The position numbers and the translations under genes are program-made. From Methanobacteriaceae archaeon (GTDB lineage: Archaea > Methanobacteriota > Methanobacteria > Methanobacteriales > Methanobacteriaceae), in assembly GCA_013403005.1 (NCBI GenBank), contig JACBOA010000001.1, forward strand, positions 395,001 through 459,000: a stretch of DNA of 64,000 bases, read 5' to 3'. Positions 28,046-36,101 of this stretch are shown piece by piece; positions within the stretch are counted from its first letter, which is position 1; each line of letters starts with the position of its first letter. The notes beneath the pieces were generated by a model that worked only from the letters and a program-made list of their open reading frames with translations, was not told the origin of the DNA and searched no databases.

Positions 28046-28732
28046 ATGTTAAAAGTTTCAATAGCCACCGATGGCCCATATGGAGATCGTGCCTACGATA
28101 CCATCAAAAAAGAGTTTGATACAGTCTTAATCCAACTGGAACAACCTAGTTCCATGTTTATAGATGATATTGAAATACCTGAAAAGGATGTTAAACTGAT
28201 TGAAGATGCCAATATATTGATCACCTATACTACCCATCCTGATCTTACCCTGGAATTGGTGGAAAGATTTGCAGATAAAGTTGATTGGATTATAGTGGCT
28301 GCCTGGAGGGGTGATGGTTTTAAGAACCAATTAGAAATACATGAAAATGTTTTATGTCCCTATATAATGTGTGAACTGGAAGAGAATGGTGATCTCATCT
28401 TTGATAAGTTTGCATCAGATATCGGGAAACCCAAGGTAGTTCTGAAATTGGATGGTAATAAGATGAAGGATATTCTGGTTTTAAGATCCTCACCATGCGG
28501 ATCAACCTCATTTGTAGCTGATTACATAAAAGAGAACTATCTAGGTAAAGAATTAGACTCTGAAAACCTTCCGACAGAAGCAGGGCTTAAGTTGCAGCAT
28601 TATCCTTGTAGAGCAGCTAAAATGCGACTATTCACTGATGAGGAGTGTAAAAAAGAAATGGCTTCAGGACTTCACCGTGACGCGTTTGAAGAGGCAATTG
28701 CCTTTGCATGTCGGACTTTGGAAAAATCGTAA
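28046..28732 (+). CDS. DUF166 family protein
   Basis: The 228-residue protein matches DUF166 of methanogens: VSIATDGPYGDRAYDTIKKEF, DANILITYTTHPDLTLELVE, VDWIIVAAWRGDGFKNQLE, VLCPYIMCELEEN, and a late SSPCGSTSFVADYI. Several cysteines (LCPYIMCEL, SSPCGST, YPCRAAKMR) are suggestive of metal or thiol chemistry. GAGGGTGA precedes the ATG at 28046, with 3 bases between; a GTG at 28043 is an alternative. It is directly coupled to arsC, so a role in arsenic or thiol handling is possible but unproved. Confidence 0.82.
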   Translation: MLKVSIATDGPYGDRAYDTIKKEFDTVLIQLEQPSSMFIDDIEIPEKDVKLIEDANILITYTTHPDLTLELVERFADKVDWIIVAAWRGDGFKNQLEIHENVLCPYIMCELEENGDLIFDKFASDIGKPKVVLKLDGNKMKDILVLRSSPCGSTSFVADYIKENYLGKELDSENLPTEAGLKLQHYPCRAAKMRLFTDEECKKEMASGLHRDAFEEAIAFACRTLEKS

Positions 28733-28791
28733 CTGAAAATATATCTATTTAATAAAATAATCATTTAAATATAAAATTTGAGGTGAAAAAT

Positions 28792-29031
28792 ATGAAAATA
28801 ACTGTGTATGGTACTGGATGTGCTAATTGCCAGGCATTAGAAAACAATGCTCGCAGGGCAGTTGAAGAATTAAGTGTAGATGCAGATATAGTAAAGGTTC
28901 AGGAAATGGACCAGATATTTGAAGCTGGAATTACAGGAACGCCAGGGCTGGCAATTAATGATGAAATAAAATCCATGGGTCGTATTCCATCAGTAGATGA
29001 GATTAAGAAATGGATAGAAGCTAAGAAATAG
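28792..29031 (+). CDS. Thioredoxin-like redox-active disulfide protein
   Basis: The 79-residue protein has the thioredoxin-like active site CANC at residues 10-13 (VYGTGCANCQAL), a cis-proline segment GITGTPGL and a basic C-terminal helix. It matches the small archaeal redox-active disulfide protein 2 family. Start: GAGGTG lies 6 bases before ATG 28792. It follows DUF166, and a related permease gene lies opposite. A damaged second copy is at 31444-31681. Confidence 0.9.
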   Translation: MKITVYGTGCANCQALENNARRAVEELSVDADIVKVQEMDQIFEAGITGTPGLAINDEIKSMGRIPSVDEIKKWIEAKK

Positions 29032-29068
29032 TTTATATTTTACGAATTTTTCAAAAAAAAAATTTTCA

Positions 29069-29076
29069 TTTTTTTT
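29069..29076 (+). terminator. T-run terminator after the thioredoxin-like gene
   Basis: A run of eight T at 29069-29076, about 40 bp after the stop, follows an A-rich stretch. Archaeal RNA polymerase often terminates at such runs; no strong hairpin is present. The T-run call rests on composition only. Confidence 0.4.
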
Positions 29077-29242
29077 ATAAAAAATAGAGAATCATTATTT
29101 TTTATCTTTTGATTTAGCAATAATTGATTTTTGATAATTTCATTTTCCTAATCCATTGATCACAGTAGTTTTTGTGAAAAAACTCACAAAATTCAAGTAA
29201 GGAAATAAAATAGGAATTTTTTTTTAGAAAAAATCCATTTCT

Positions 29243-30229
29243 TTAAATTATGGCATTGAACAGGTAACCTATGGCAGTTATGGACACAGCAAGTATGCCA
29301 ATGAATATGGCCAGAAGTTTAGGTTTTAACACCTTTCTAAGTATAATCATCTCGGGTACTGAAAGTGCAGTAACTGCCATCATAAAGGCCAGAGCAGTTC
29401 CTATGGGTATGCCTTTGTCAATGAAAACCGCCACCAGGGGGATGATCCCTGCAGCATTAGAGTATAATGGCACTCCAATTAAAACTGCTACGGGCACTGC
29501 TAAAGGATTACCCGGACCGGCATAGGTGAGAAGGAAATCTGAAGGCACGTATCCATGTATTATAGCTCCTATTCCAATGGCGATTATTACATAGGGTCCT
29601 ACTTTCTTCAACAGATCCTTGGTGTAATCTTTGGAGGATATGGCACGTTCTTTGAGGGTCTGATTTTCCTCTTCCAGGGCCACTCCTGATTGTTCAGCAG
29701 CCTTAATTTTTTCAATCATCTCATAAACGTAACTTTCCACCTCACCTTCCAGTTTAAGTCTCCCTATGATGATTCCTGCGATAATGGCAATTATTAGTCC
29801 GGATATGATGTATAATGCGGTTATCTGCCATCCTACCATACCCCACAGTAATATAATGGCAATTTCATTTACCATTGGGGAGGCAATGAGAAAGGAAAAA
29901 GTCACACCTAAAGGAACTCCAGATTCAATGAATCCAATGAAAAGGGGTACTGCGGAGCAGGAGCAGAATGGAGTGATAATACCCACTAAAGCAGCCGCTA
30001 CATTCCCCACATATTCATTTCTTTTTCCCAGTGCCTTTCTTACCTTAAGGGGAGATATGTAACTTCTGAAGAAAGCTATGGCAAAGATTATAACGGATAA
30101 TAGGATCAGGATCTTGATGGTGTCGTATATGAAGAAATTTACTGCACTTCCCAGTTGCGATGCAGGATCTAATCCCATTAGGACAAAGGTAAGATAATTC
30201 ACTCCTTCCTGTAGAATATCAGGTACCAT
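29243..30229 (-). CDS. ArsP/YraQ-type permease (DUF318 family)
   Basis: The 328-residue protein has about eight membrane helices and the family signature ITPFCSCSAVPLFIGFIESGVPLG plus SPMVNEIAI. The CSCSAVP motif is where ArsP binds trivalent organoarsenicals; other members have unknown cargo. A soluble loop of about 60 residues (GRLKLEGEVESYVYEMIEKIKAAEQSG) lies between the two halves. GAGGTT lies 4 bases before the ATG. A zinc-ribbon gene is just upstream, and a thioredoxin-like gene converges on it. Confidence 0.88.
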   Translation of the reverse strand: MVPDILQEGVNYLTFVLMGLDPASQLGSAVNFFIYDTIKILILLSVIIFAIAFFRSYISPLKVRKALGKRNEYVGNVAAALVGIITPFCSCSAVPLFIGFIESGVPLGVTFSFLIASPMVNEIAIILLWGMVGWQITALYIISGLIIAIIAGIIIGRLKLEGEVESYVYEMIEKIKAAEQSGVALEEENQTLKERAISSKDYTKDLLKKVGPYVIIAIGIGAIIHGYVPSDFLLTYAGPGNPLAVPVAVLIGVPLYSNAAGIIPLVAVFIDKGIPIGTALAFMMAVTALSVPEMIILRKVLKPKLLAIFIGILAVSITAIGYLFNAII

Positions 30230-30252
30230 TTTTAACCTCTTTAATTACACCT

Positions 30253-30444
30253 TCAAACCTTTTTCCTGCATCTAAAACAGTAATCTGTTTCTTTATCTGT
30301 TTTGAATATTCTACCGCAGTTCTTACAAACTACTTCTTTAAGGGATGATTTTTTCTTTTCTAAGAGTCCTGTTTGGCAGGCACATCCCCCACCACTGTAC
30401 ATTCCTTTGATTTTCGCTTCAAATCCTTTATCATCTTCATTCAT
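30253..30444 (-). CDS. Small zinc-ribbon protein next to the permease
   Basis: A 63-residue protein with GGGCACQTG in the middle and a C-terminal four-cysteine ribbon (VVCKNCGRIF ... YCFRCRKKV). Six cysteines in 63 residues suggest it binds a metal or thiol-reactive ion. Start: AGGTG lies 6 bases before the ATG at 30442-30444; a GTG at 30453 overlaps that site. It is 23 bp upstream of the ArsP-like permease and co-directional, so it may be an accessory or metal-transfer protein. Function unknown. Confidence 0.72.
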   Translation of the reverse strand: MNEDDKGFEAKIKGMYSGGGCACQTGLLEKKKSSLKEVVCKNCGRIFKTDKETDYCFRCRKKV

Positions 30445-30596
30445 ATGTAACACCTGCTCATTCTCGCGTATTAATATTTTTTATTCTATTTCCAGCATAT
30501 TATTCCTCAGCATCGTGCTAAGAATAACTTCCAAAGACTTTTCAGGTTTAAATCTGTTTAAAGTTTGTGGTTGTTTTTTTTGAATACTATAGATGC

Positions 30597-31370
30597 TCAG
30601 CCCTTCAACTGTTGGTAGATGGTTCTTAATCTGTTCTGGTAAGCAGTTTTTATAGTATTTTCTTCCTTTTCCATTGGTTTAACAGGTATGAGATCCATTA
30701 CTTCTTCTGGGCTTAGTTGAGACTCGTAAAATGTTTTCGCTGCACCAGTAACCATTTTCAGGAGGCATTCCTTTAACTCATTATCTTCCAGCCCAAATGA
30801 ACTACCCAGTTTGAATAATTCATTAAACTGAAACCAGAAATAAGTGGGGCCCATGGCAGTTAAAACTGCATAAGCCTCCAGTTTATCCTCATCAACCTCA
30901 GGGGTGGCTCCCAGAGTATTAAATAGATCTAAGATTTCCTTTTTCTCGGAATCATTTATCTCCGGAGCGAAGCTGACGGGGTTGTATCCTTGGTTGATGA
31001 TGGATGGTGCGTTGGGTATCAAGCGAACTATACGACTGAATCCACCCAGTATGCTGGATATTTGTTCGATTTTAGGTTTAGGTGCCAGTGATATCACCAC
31101 GGAATTTGGTTTTAGATGTGCTTTGGTCTCTTTCAACACATCTGCCATGATGGGTGGATGAACAGCTAGAAAAACCATATCCTGCGAGGCAGCGATTCCA
31201 TATTCATCTGAAACTGTCTTAATTTCTGGAAATTCATTTTCGATCTTTTTAAGGCTTTCTGGGCTGGTGTCATATACTACCATATTATCTAATTTCATTC
31301 CTTTATTCTTAAATCCATTTAGTAATATTTTGGTTACTCTTCCTCCGCCAATGAATCCTATAGTTTTCAT
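30597..31370 (-). CDS. Pyrroline-5-carboxylate reductase-like protein
   Basis: The 257-residue protein has a Rossmann GFIGGGRVTKILLNGF and the ProC fold, with VFLAVHPPIMADVLKE, VVISLAPKPKIEQI, RLIPNAPSIINQGY and the C-terminal TAMGPTYFWFQFNELFKLGSSFGL. Residues around the proline-synthesis site are only partly like true P5CR (the usual MPNTP is IPNAP), so it may reduce a different imine. Start: GGAGGT lies 7 bases before the ATG at 31368-31370; a TTG lies 15 bases upstream. Confidence 0.82.
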   Translation of the reverse strand: MKTIGFIGGGRVTKILLNGFKNKGMKLDNMVVYDTSPESLKKIENEFPEIKTVSDEYGIAASQDMVFLAVHPPIMADVLKETKAHLKPNSVVISLAPKPKIEQISSILGGFSRIVRLIPNAPSIINQGYNPVSFAPEINDSEKKEILDLFNTLGATPEVDEDKLEAYAVLTAMGPTYFWFQFNELFKLGSSFGLEDNELKECLLKMVTGAAKTFYESQLSPEEVMDLIPVKPMEKEENTIKTAYQNRLRTIYQQLKG

Positions 31371-31443
31371 GTATCTAACCTCCAATTGTGATACAAATAG
31401 GTTTAAAATGGAAAATTTACCTGTTTTTGATTAATCTGATTCT

Positions 31444-31681
31444 TTAATCTATTATCCATTTTTTAATTTCAGTTACTGATGGAATTCTCTCCATTGACTT
31501 GATTTCTCCCTCAATTCCTAAACCTGGTGTTTCAGTGATCCTGCTTCAGAGATCTGTTCCATTTCCTGGATTTTCACAATTTCAGCATCTGCTCCAGATT
31601 CTTCAACAGTCTTTCTGGCGTTATTTTCAATTGCTTTGCAGTTTGCGCAACCAGTTCCATTTATATTTCGTTTTTCTTCAT
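31444..31681 (-). pseudogene. Broken second copy of the thioredoxin-like protein
   Basis: Read on the minus strand, the frames spell GTGCANCKAIENNARKTVEESGADAEIV and later TETPGLGIEGEIKSMERIPSVTEIKKW, a clear relative of the intact 28792-29031 protein (CANC site, ending IPSVTEIKKW versus IPSVDEIKKW). A one-base loss around the isoleucine of the EAGIT segment shifts the frame (about 31557-31560). The N-terminal codons are also broken by an early TAA. GGGTGAA precedes the old start. The plus-strand open frame at 31499-31744 is only its shadow. Confidence 0.75.
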
Positions 31682-31787
31682 TTCACCCTTCTTACGTTTC
31701 ATTCAATCAACTTCATGGTCAATCAGCATCTAATGAGAGATTGATTCAGAGAATAAATTTAATGATATGAATATAAATTTTATGGAT

Positions 31788-32999
31788 TCATGCTTTTGTT
31801 TTATTTCTCTCCATTAATTTAGTGTTCATCCTGTCAAATCTGTTTTTGATGTCTGTATATTCTTTTTCATCAAAGGGACAGTCTTCTATGCAGTAGGTAC
31901 ACCCTTGACTGCATCCGATGCAACGTTCTTCTAAAAACATTGTTTCTTTACCACCGCAACAGGTTTCTGTTTCTATGAGCGCGTTTTCAGGGCAGGCCTT
32001 TATGCATTTACCGCACCGTTTACAGTACTCTGCTATCCATGAATGTTCATTATCTTTTTTCACAGGCAAATTTTCAATGCTGGTGAATATGGCTGAAATC
32101 TTCTGTCTGGGACCAGATGTGGGAGTTATTAACAGGCCACTTTGCCCTATCCATCCCATACCTGCTTTTTGGCCCAGTGGTGAGAATTTCACAGCACCTC
32201 CGTAGGGATGGGCAGATTCAGCAGCAAAACCATTTTCTCTAAGAAAATCTGCGATTTGGTAGGTTAATTCGCCCAGTTTTTCATAATGTGCGTCGTTTAT
32301 TGCCTTTGCTGCAGTTCCTGGATCGGTTAGGATGAGATCATCATCCATTTCCATGGTTAATACAATTGTATTGGAAAATAGGGGGGATTGACCGGGATTA
32401 ATTAGCTCTGGAGTGATATTAGTGTATCCTATGCTTTTGATTCCAATGGAATGAGCATAATCTTCAAGTTTTTCCATGAACTCACTATCAGCAATTGTTT
32501 TTGGCTCATCTGGATTGTTTTTTATATATTCATCTGGATAGTCTCCGCCGCATCCACAACTACAATTACTGTTTTTTTCAGGAACCTTTTCCGTTGATTC
32601 AACTGTTTCTGGAGTTCCACACCCACAAACTCCATTATCTACTTCCTGATGGGCAGGAGTTTCAGAGCATGCAGTCTTCTCATTATCATTCCCTTCAATT
32701 TGGAGTTTCCCAGCTTTTACCAGTTCTTTTTTGACCTTTGCCCAGATTCTTTCTTTCTGGTAAAGTTCACGAAGTGGTTTTTTGTCTGGGAAGGTGATTG
32801 CATTTCCCTGGCAGAGGGTTGCGCATGTGGTGCATCCAACTGTACATTTGTAAGGTTGAACAACCACTGGACCATTTTCAGTCCATTTGTAGACTTTTGC
32901 TCCGCAGTTCATGCATATTCCGCATTCAACACATTTTTCAGGATCAATTTTAGGGAACCATTGAATTTTTTCTCGGGGATACCCAGCAAACCAAGCCAT
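31788..32999 (-). CDS. Ferredoxin / QueG-like Fe-S fusion with Cys-rich linker
   Basis: The 403-residue protein has three parts. Residues about 15-75 hold two 4Fe-4S motifs (CVECGICMNC, CTVGCTTCATLC). Residues about 110-160 form a linker with CGCG and CSCGCGG clusters. The C-terminal half resembles the epoxyqueuosine-reductase/reductive-dehalogenase Fe-S protein family (PYGGAVKFSPLGQKAGMGWIGQSGLLITPTSGPRQ), with further ferredoxin motifs CKRCGKCIKACPENAL and CIGCSQGCTYCIEDCP. Start: GGAGGAG lies 6 bases before the ATG at 32997-32999. Role unknown; a redox enzyme of thiol or metalloid metabolism is plausible. Confidence 0.78.
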   Translation of the reverse strand: MAWFAGYPREKIQWFPKIDPEKCVECGICMNCGAKVYKWTENGPVVVQPYKCTVGCTTCATLCQGNAITFPDKKPLRELYQKERIWAKVKKELVKAGKLQIEGNDNEKTACSETPAHQEVDNGVCGCGTPETVESTEKVPEKNSNCSCGCGGDYPDEYIKNNPDEPKTIADSEFMEKLEDYAHSIGIKSIGYTNITPELINPGQSPLFSNTIVLTMEMDDDLILTDPGTAAKAINDAHYEKLGELTYQIADFLRENGFAAESAHPYGGAVKFSPLGQKAGMGWIGQSGLLITPTSGPRQKISAIFTSIENLPVKKDNEHSWIAEYCKRCGKCIKACPENALIETETCCGGKETMFLEERCIGCSQGCTYCIEDCPFDEKEYTDIKNRFDRMNTKLMERNKTKA

Positions 33000-33398
33000 A
33001 TTTATCTCCTCCAATCCCACAGGGTTTAGTAGTTCTTTTATCTTTGCAATAATGATGAGCAACTTTCTCAGAATTACATAAATTTTAAACAGTTGATTTC
33101 TATTCTAAGATTCATCTTATTCCACACTTCTAATTTCATATATTCAAATATATAAATATATTGATTAATGGGTAATCCTTAATCAATATTAAATTCTCTA
33201 AAAGCAAAATTAGGGTTGATAAAATTTAATAATCTCTGAAACTAAGAACTAAACTAATTTTTAGGATAAATATAAAGAACTTTATAAAGAACTTAGATAG
33301 TTAAAAGTCAGTAGGATGTTAAATTCTGCCAAAATATCCGGATATTTTAATCTTGATTATGAAACCAGTTTAGGACATAACAAAATATAAAAATAGGG
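33000..33398. other. Intergenic region with 11-bp inverted repeat
   Basis: About 400 AT-rich bases. It carries the 11-bp inverted repeat at 33158-33189 (separate entry) next to a TATA-like CAAATATATAAATATA at 33145-33160. No gene was recognised. Confidence 0.5.
33158..33189 (-). promoter_or_regulatory. Perfect 11-bp inverted repeat upstream of the QueG-like gene
   Basis: ATATTGATTAA at 33158-33168 is the exact reverse complement of TTAATCAATAT at 33179-33189, with a 10-base spacer. The repeat is next to TATA-like sequence about 160-190 bp before the start of the QueG-like gene. It could be an operator or a hairpin in a long leader; the spacing suggests the former. Confidence 0.5.
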
Positions 33399-33920
33399 TT
33401 ATAATTTATTATATAACTCTATAGAATGTTTCACGGCTTCGAATGCTTTTTGAGCATTCTCCCAACCTTTCACTTGGGTTTTTTTACCTTCCAATTTTTT
33501 GTACTCGGTGAAAAAGTGTGCAACTTCATCTAAGAAAGCTGTAGGCATGTCAGAAACATCCTTAACATCTTTGAACTTAGGATCATTTACAGGCACACCT
33601 AATATCTTGTCATCACTTTCATCACCATCTATCATTCTCATCACACCAATTACTCTGGTTTCGATGATGCACCCCGGAAAAGTGGGTTGTTCCATAACAA
33701 CCAGAATATCCATGGGATCTCCATCATCCCAGAGAGTTTTGGGGATAATCCCATACTCTGCAGGATAGTGGAATGGTGAATACAGTACTCTATCCAGTGC
33801 AAATGCCTCTTTATCCTTGTCATATTCATATTTATTCCTAGATCCCTTTGGAATTTCCACTACTGCATAAACAACTTCTGGAACTGATGGCCCAGTCGGT
33901 ATCTCTTTCCATAAATTCAT
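33399..33920 (-). CDS. ppa: Inorganic pyrophosphatase
   Basis: This family I pyrophosphatase (173 residues) hydrolyses PPi to drive biosynthesis. The metal site is clear: PAEYGIIPKTLWDDGDPMDILVV (DxDPxD-type cluster), with EIPKGSRNKYEYDK near the N-terminus and DPKFKDVKD. It has the standard length. GGAGTGAT lies 3 bases before the ATG at 33918-33920. It lies between the QueG-like gene and enolase, with 40 bp to enolase. Confidence 0.97.
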   Translation of the reverse strand: MNLWKEIPTGPSVPEVVYAVVEIPKGSRNKYEYDKDKEAFALDRVLYSPFHYPAEYGIIPKTLWDDGDPMDILVVMEQPTFPGCIIETRVIGVMRMIDGDESDDKILGVPVNDPKFKDVKDVSDMPTAFLDEVAHFFTEYKKLEGKKTQVKGWENAQKAFEAVKHSIELYNKL

Positions 33921-33959
33921 ACAATCACTCCTAATTTTAATGTATTAAAAGAACATATC

Positions 33960-35198
33960 TTAAAAACTTGCCATTGAAGCATTGGTCATTTGCTCTTCAA
34001 TTCGGATCAGCTCGTTTAGTTTGGCAATCCTTTCTCCCCCAACAGCTCCTGTTTTGATAAGGGGACATGAAAATGCAACAGCTAAATGTGCAATAGTTTC
34101 ATCGGTGGTTTCACCTGAACGGTGTGAGACAACGGGAGTATAATTATTATCTTTTGCAAGTTTCACAGTCTTATAAGTGTCACTTAAAGTTCCTATCTGG
34201 TTGGGTTTGATGATAATTGCATTGGCAGCTCCCATCTCTATCCCCTTGGAGAGTATCTCTGCATTAGTAACAAAGATATCATCACCACAAATAATACACC
34301 GGTCTTTAACCCTTTCAGTGAGTTCTGCAAATCCTTCAAAATCATCTTCACGTAGGGGGTCTTCAACAAAAAACATTTTGTAAGTATCAATGATCTCTTC
34401 AACAAAGTCTATCTGTTCACCGGTATCCCTGCTAACCCCCTCTCTAGCATACACATATTTCGAACCATCCCATAAGCCACTGGGAGCTAAATCAAGTGAG
34501 GGTCTGATTTCAATTCCGGTTTCATCAGATACTTCTTCACAGGCTTTGGTTTGAATCTCTAATGCCTCATAATTGGATAGATTAGGTGCCCATCCACCTT
34601 CATCACCTTTCCCTCCTGTTGAGAGGGTATCTTTGACTTTTATAAGCTCTCCAATTCTTTTATGAACATTTGAATTTGCGAAAACGGCTTCTTTGATGTT
34701 CCGCGCACCTATGGGAACCACTAAGAACTCCTGTATATCTGGTGCATTTTTCCCAGCATGCGCTCCTCCGTTTATCATATTACCCAGGGGGTAGGGAATT
34801 TCCGTAACTAGGTTTCCACCCAGAAACTGGTAAAGGGGCATATTATACGATGAAGCTGCAGCTTTGGCAGCAGCCAGGGAAATTGCAACCACAGTATTCC
34901 CTCCTAAAGATGAAAAATTATCAGTACCATCTAATTCCTTCATAACCTCATCTATAACACTGGTGTCTTCTGCAGATAGTCCCTTAAGTTCGGAAATAAT
35001 CTCCTTTTGATGCTGAGCAATGACCTTATCCACTCCTATATCAGGAAATGCAGTTACTTCCAATGCCCCGGTACTGGCACCACTGGGTGCTGCAGCAATC
35101 CCCTGGCCATTTGCAGTTATAATTTCCACTTCCAGGGTAGGGTTTCCTCTGCTGTCTAAAATCTTCCTCATCAAAACGTTTTCTATTGTACTCTCCAC
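33960..35198 (-). CDS. eno: Enolase
   Basis: Enolase makes phosphoenolpyruvate, also the ComA substrate. The 412-residue protein has the complete pattern: MRKILDSRGNPTLEVEI, GASTGALEVT, YPLGNMINGGAHA, GDEGGWAPNL, MFFVEDPLREDDFEGF, IIKPNQIGTLSDTYKTVKLA and VSHRSGETTDETIAHLAVA. Start: a GTG at 35196-35198 has GGTGGTG 5 bases upstream and gives the normal N-terminus; open sequence further upstream is not supported. Confidence 0.97.
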   Translation of the reverse strand: MESTIENVLMRKILDSRGNPTLEVEIITANGQGIAAAPSGASTGALEVTAFPDIGVDKVIAQHQKEIISELKGLSAEDTSVIDEVMKELDGTDNFSSLGGNTVVAISLAAAKAAASSYNMPLYQFLGGNLVTEIPYPLGNMINGGAHAGKNAPDIQEFLVVPIGARNIKEAVFANSNVHKRIGELIKVKDTLSTGGKGDEGGWAPNLSNYEALEIQTKACEEVSDETGIEIRPSLDLAPSGLWDGSKYVYAREGVSRDTGEQIDFVEEIIDTYKMFFVEDPLREDDFEGFAELTERVKDRCIICGDDIFVTNAEILSKGIEMGAANAIIIKPNQIGTLSDTYKTVKLAKDNNYTPVVSHRSGETTDETIAHLAVAFSCPLIKTGAVGGERIAKLNELIRIEEQMTNASMASF

Positions 35199-35292
35199 AA
35201 TTACACCACCAAATTTTATTAAATGAATCCAATGGGCGCTATATGATACAATATGGATAAGATGATGATTAATGATTGGTTGCACCTTATTT

Positions 35293-36072
35293 TCACAGAT
35301 AAGATAAACTTTTCAATATGTATAAAGCCTTAAATGTGTATTCAAGTTCTGAAATTCCTAGAAATATCGATCTTCTAAATCCACCGTTATTATTCTGGAG
35401 TTTAACCACGTGGTTGATAATCTTATCCGGATATTCAGGTTCCACATCTAAAATTTCATGGATTCTAATTCCAGAATATATTGCTTCAATATAAGGCGGG
35501 TAACTATTGGGAGTGTAGGCAAATATTCCCTCATCGGTACGGCAGTTATTAGTAAAATTAATTATATCCCTCTCATTTCTGATCAGGGACCTGTTTATGA
35601 TATTTAAAGATTCTAATGCGTATTGAGTCAAAGTAATATTTGAATTTTTTTTCCCAAAGCCCCCATCTTCATTTTGATGGCTTAATATCCACTCAGCAAT
35701 GTTATTCAGCTTTTTATGTCCGGTTAAGTGAAGTATAACTGTGCTGAGATAGGCTGTTTCCAGATTGGGAAATTCTTTTTGGTTGGAAAGGCGGTGAATG
35801 TATTTATCTGCGATTTCAGGTTTTTTCCCCAGTAAATTTAAAATATTCACCAAATTAAATTTCCCATAAACTCCGAATATGTAACCTTTTTGTATATCCT
35901 CAACCCATTTTATGGTTTTATCAATATTGTAAGGGGTTTCATTGAACATTTTCATTATTAAAAGGCCATAGTAGGTGTTTTTCCCATCAGGGATTCCTTC
36001 ATAAAGAGTGAAGCCTCCTCCTTCATGTTCACGCTGGTGAACATATTCTAAAGCCCTTTTTAAGATTTTCAT
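35293..36072 (-). CDS. Prenyltransferase/terpene-cyclase-repeat protein
   Basis: The 259-residue protein consists of alpha/alpha-barrel repeats of the squalene cyclase/prenyltransferase-beta family, with QNEDGGFG near residue 133 and QNNNGGFR near residue 231 as the repeat signatures (QxxxGG-type). There is no DxDD or other full cyclase catalytic motif, so enzymatic activity is doubtful. GTGAT lies 3 bases before the ATG. The gene lies 30 bp downstream of the antiporter and is probably co-transcribed with it; the link between the two is unexplained. Confidence 0.78.
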   Translation of the reverse strand: MKILKRALEYVHQREHEGGGFTLYEGIPDGKNTYYGLLIMKMFNETPYNIDKTIKWVEDIQKGYIFGVYGKFNLVNILNLLGKKPEIADKYIHRLSNQKEFPNLETAYLSTVILHLTGHKKLNNIAEWILSHQNEDGGFGKKNSNITLTQYALESLNIINRSLIRNERDIINFTNNCRTDEGIFAYTPNSYPPYIEAIYSGIRIHEILDVEPEYPDKIINHVVKLQNNNGGFRRSIFLGISELEYTFKALYILKSLSYL

Positions 36073-36101
36073 CTTATCACTTAATTTTTATTCAATATAT
36101 T

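Noticed and set aside
31499..31744. 81-codon plus-strand frame
   Set aside because: It is the complement of the broken thioredoxin-like copy, which carries the recognisable protein pattern.
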